Below, one piece after another: positions 22,501 to 23,839 of a stretch of DNA of 23,839 nt (its first letter is position 1; each line of letters begins with the position of its first letter). Below the pieces are notes generated by a model. That model searched no databases, was not told the DNA's origin, and saw nothing but the letters and a program-made list of their open reading frames with translations. A program made the position numbers and the translations under genes. The DNA comes from Treponema sp. UBA4232 (GTDB lineage: Bacteria > Spirochaetota > Spirochaetia > Treponematales > Treponemataceae), in contig DGXM01000064.1 of assembly GCA_002396325.1 (NCBI GenBank), forward strand, positions 14,098 to 37,936, written 5' to 3'.

Positions 22501-23839
22501 ATGAAGAAGATTTTTAGACTATTTGCCACAGTTTTGTTTGGATTGACCGCAGGATTTTTGTTTTCCACCTGCGAAATAGGACTCGGTCCTTCTGTGGATG
22601 TGAATGCCCCTGAAATCAAAGTTATCCATACTCCTGAGATGAGTTCAGCCAAAAGCGGTACATTCAGAATCAGCGGAACGTGTTATGATGACTCAGGTGT
22701 AAAAGATGTCATTGTTTCGAAATTCTATGACACTGCAAAGGGTGTGGACACGGCAGTATCGCTTGGAAATGCGGTTTTGGACAGCAGGACGGAATGGCAT
22801 CTTGATGTTGAATACAATCCTGAAACAAGAACCTACTCCTGCAACGGTGTCAATCTGGGCACTCTGGCAGATTCAAACTATGCACTTGAAGTGTACTGCG
22901 TTGATAAAAGCGACCGCAGGTCCACTTCGGCGAATCGTGACTTCGACATTGACAACACTCCTCCAATCTTCATGCTCTCGAGCCCCAACTCGCTCAATAT
23001 GGACGACCCTGCAAAATACGGACGCCAGTTGAAGCTCAAAGGCTCAATTTACGATGACCACGGTATTGACTATTTGACCGTGAATATGTACAAGGCCACA
23101 AAAAACGCAGATGGTTCCTGGACAAAATCGGACACACCCGTGGAACTCGCAAAAAATGTATTCCCGGTAAATGACGTTTCAAACACATCAATCCTTGTTG
23201 CGGAATACAACGATGATACTTCTGACACAAAAATTGAGAAAACAAACTACAACAAGCTTTACGATGTGAGCGGAGATGTGGGAGACGATACAGCCTTCTA
23301 TTACATCGACATTACCGTAAAAGACATAGCCGGAAACATAAACGATAAGACATACATCTCCGATGTGCTGCTCCACGATTCCCTTGTGTCTGTGGGAGAG
23401 TTTGACGGCGCGGCACTCAAGGGCATTTGGAACGGCTCCATTTCTGTCGATGCGGAAACAAAGGCCGCTGTAGTGGCAGCTCTTGAAGGCACATCAGGAA
23501 GTCATCCTTACCTTGGAAACGCTGCGACACCCCTGGCCTTGAGCATAAACCGCAACAACTATCCGAAATATGACTTCGGAGGATTTGCATATAACAAAGA
23601 AACCTGGGGCAATGCATCAAAATCCAGCAACATCTACTTGAAGGTGGATATGGGTCTTGACGGTGTTCTCGTGAAGCCGGACACGCTCAAAGTGAAACTC
23701 ACCCGCATTGATGTGGACAAAAATCCTCTTACCGGTGCAAACGCATACACATGGGAAGCCGGTGCAGGCACTGAACACGAAAATGCACTTTTCAGCTCCA
23801 CCAACGGTGTTGATAAACCCACATCGACAATTACTACTC
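22501..23839 (+). CDS. Ig-like repeat lipoprotein (partial, 3' end outside window)
   Basis: The reading frame is open from ATG 22501 to the end of the window (446 codons, no stop). AGAGGTGG lies six bases before the ATG. The N-terminus MKKIFRLFATVLFGLTAGFL ends in FSTC, with Cys24 as the likely lipidated residue in a relaxed spirochaete-type lipobox; this suggests a membrane-anchored lipoprotein. The mature part starts with an Ig-like module of the same type as in the preceding gene (APEIKVIHTPEM ... GTFRISGTCYDDSGVKDVIV ... CVDKSDRRS ... DIDNTPP), then a second (LKLKGSIYDDHGIDYLTV ... ITVKDIAGNIND) and further Thr/Asn/Ser-rich sequence. It follows the giant gene on the same strand after 201 bases, and the two upstream regions share a motif, so joint function at the surface is likely. 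No enzyme motif is visible. Confidence 0.85.
   Translation, partial: MKKIFRLFATVLFGLTAGFLFSTCEIGLGPSVDVNAPEIKVIHTPEMSSAKSGTFRISGTCYDDSGVKDVIVSKFYDTAKGVDTAVSLGNAVLDSRTEWHLDVEYNPETRTYSCNGVNLGTLADSNYALEVYCVDKSDRRSTSANRDFDIDNTPPIFMLSSPNSLNMDDPAKYGRQLKLKGSIYDDHGIDYLTVNMYKATKNADGSWTKSDTPVELAKNVFPVNDVSNTSILVAEYNDDTSDTKIEKTNYNKLYDVSGDVGDDTAFYYIDITVKDIAGNINDKTYISDVLLHDSLVSVGEFDGAALKGIWNGSISVDAETKAAVVAALEGTSGSHPYLGNAATPLALSINRNNYPKYDFGGFAYNKETWGNASKSSNIYLKVDMGLDGVLVKPDTLKVKLTRIDVDKNPLTGANAYTWEAGAGTEHENALFSSTNGVDKPTSTITT

Overview
The window looks like chromosomal DNA of a spirochaete, most likely a Treponema of the gut or rumen type. Pointers are an archaeal/eukaryal-type PheRS alpha subunit, a large helical protein resembling a spirochaete-only family, a relaxed spirochaete-style lipobox, an M23 peptidase-bactofilin-YaaR-RicT cluster, and a very long Ig-like surface protein ending in a barrel-like domain. 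GC content looks moderate. I found no tRNA, rRNA, CRISPR array, transposase or phage gene. The species assignment is inference.

Layout. (1) Positions 1-1632, minus strand: two permease genes of an LplB/LplC-type carbohydrate ABC importer; the second is cut by the window edge. (2) Positions 1669-9915, minus strand: one apparent eight-gene operon. It has a good sigma70-like promoter (9887-9915), a terminator-like hairpin in the leader (9790-9817), then tatD, dusB, a helical DUF protein, a GAF-GGDEF diguanylate cyclase, a rhomboid protease, two small exported proteins and pheS, and ends in a strong intrinsic terminator (1669-1702). (3) Positions 10044-13161, plus strand: a divergent promoter drives M23 peptidase, bactofilin, YaaR-like and RicT-like genes, spaced -1, 0 and 11 nt apart, and ends in a compound palindromic element. 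(4) Positions 13244-13972, minus strand: a small SAM methyltransferase whose promoter predicts a leaderless mRNA. (5) Positions 14021-14757: non-coding, AT-rich, with seven same-strand TGTGG-core DnaA-box-like sites in helical phase and a REP-like palindrome pair. It resembles a replication origin, but no origin-linked gene is present. (6) Positions 14758-15510: a sirtuin with a TTG start. (7) Positions 15772 to the end, plus strand: a 2175-residue exported protein of about 13 Ig-like modules with a C-terminal barrel-like domain, then a lipoprotein with the same kind of modules that runs off the window. The two genes share a bipartite upstream motif.

How the genes may work together: regions 3 and 7 concern the cell envelope (shape control and surface display). 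Region 2 mixes tRNA modification and charging with c-di-GMP signalling and membrane proteolysis. The strongest candidates for something undescribed are the Ig-repeat/barrel protein with its partner lipoprotein and shared leader, and the DnaA-box region.
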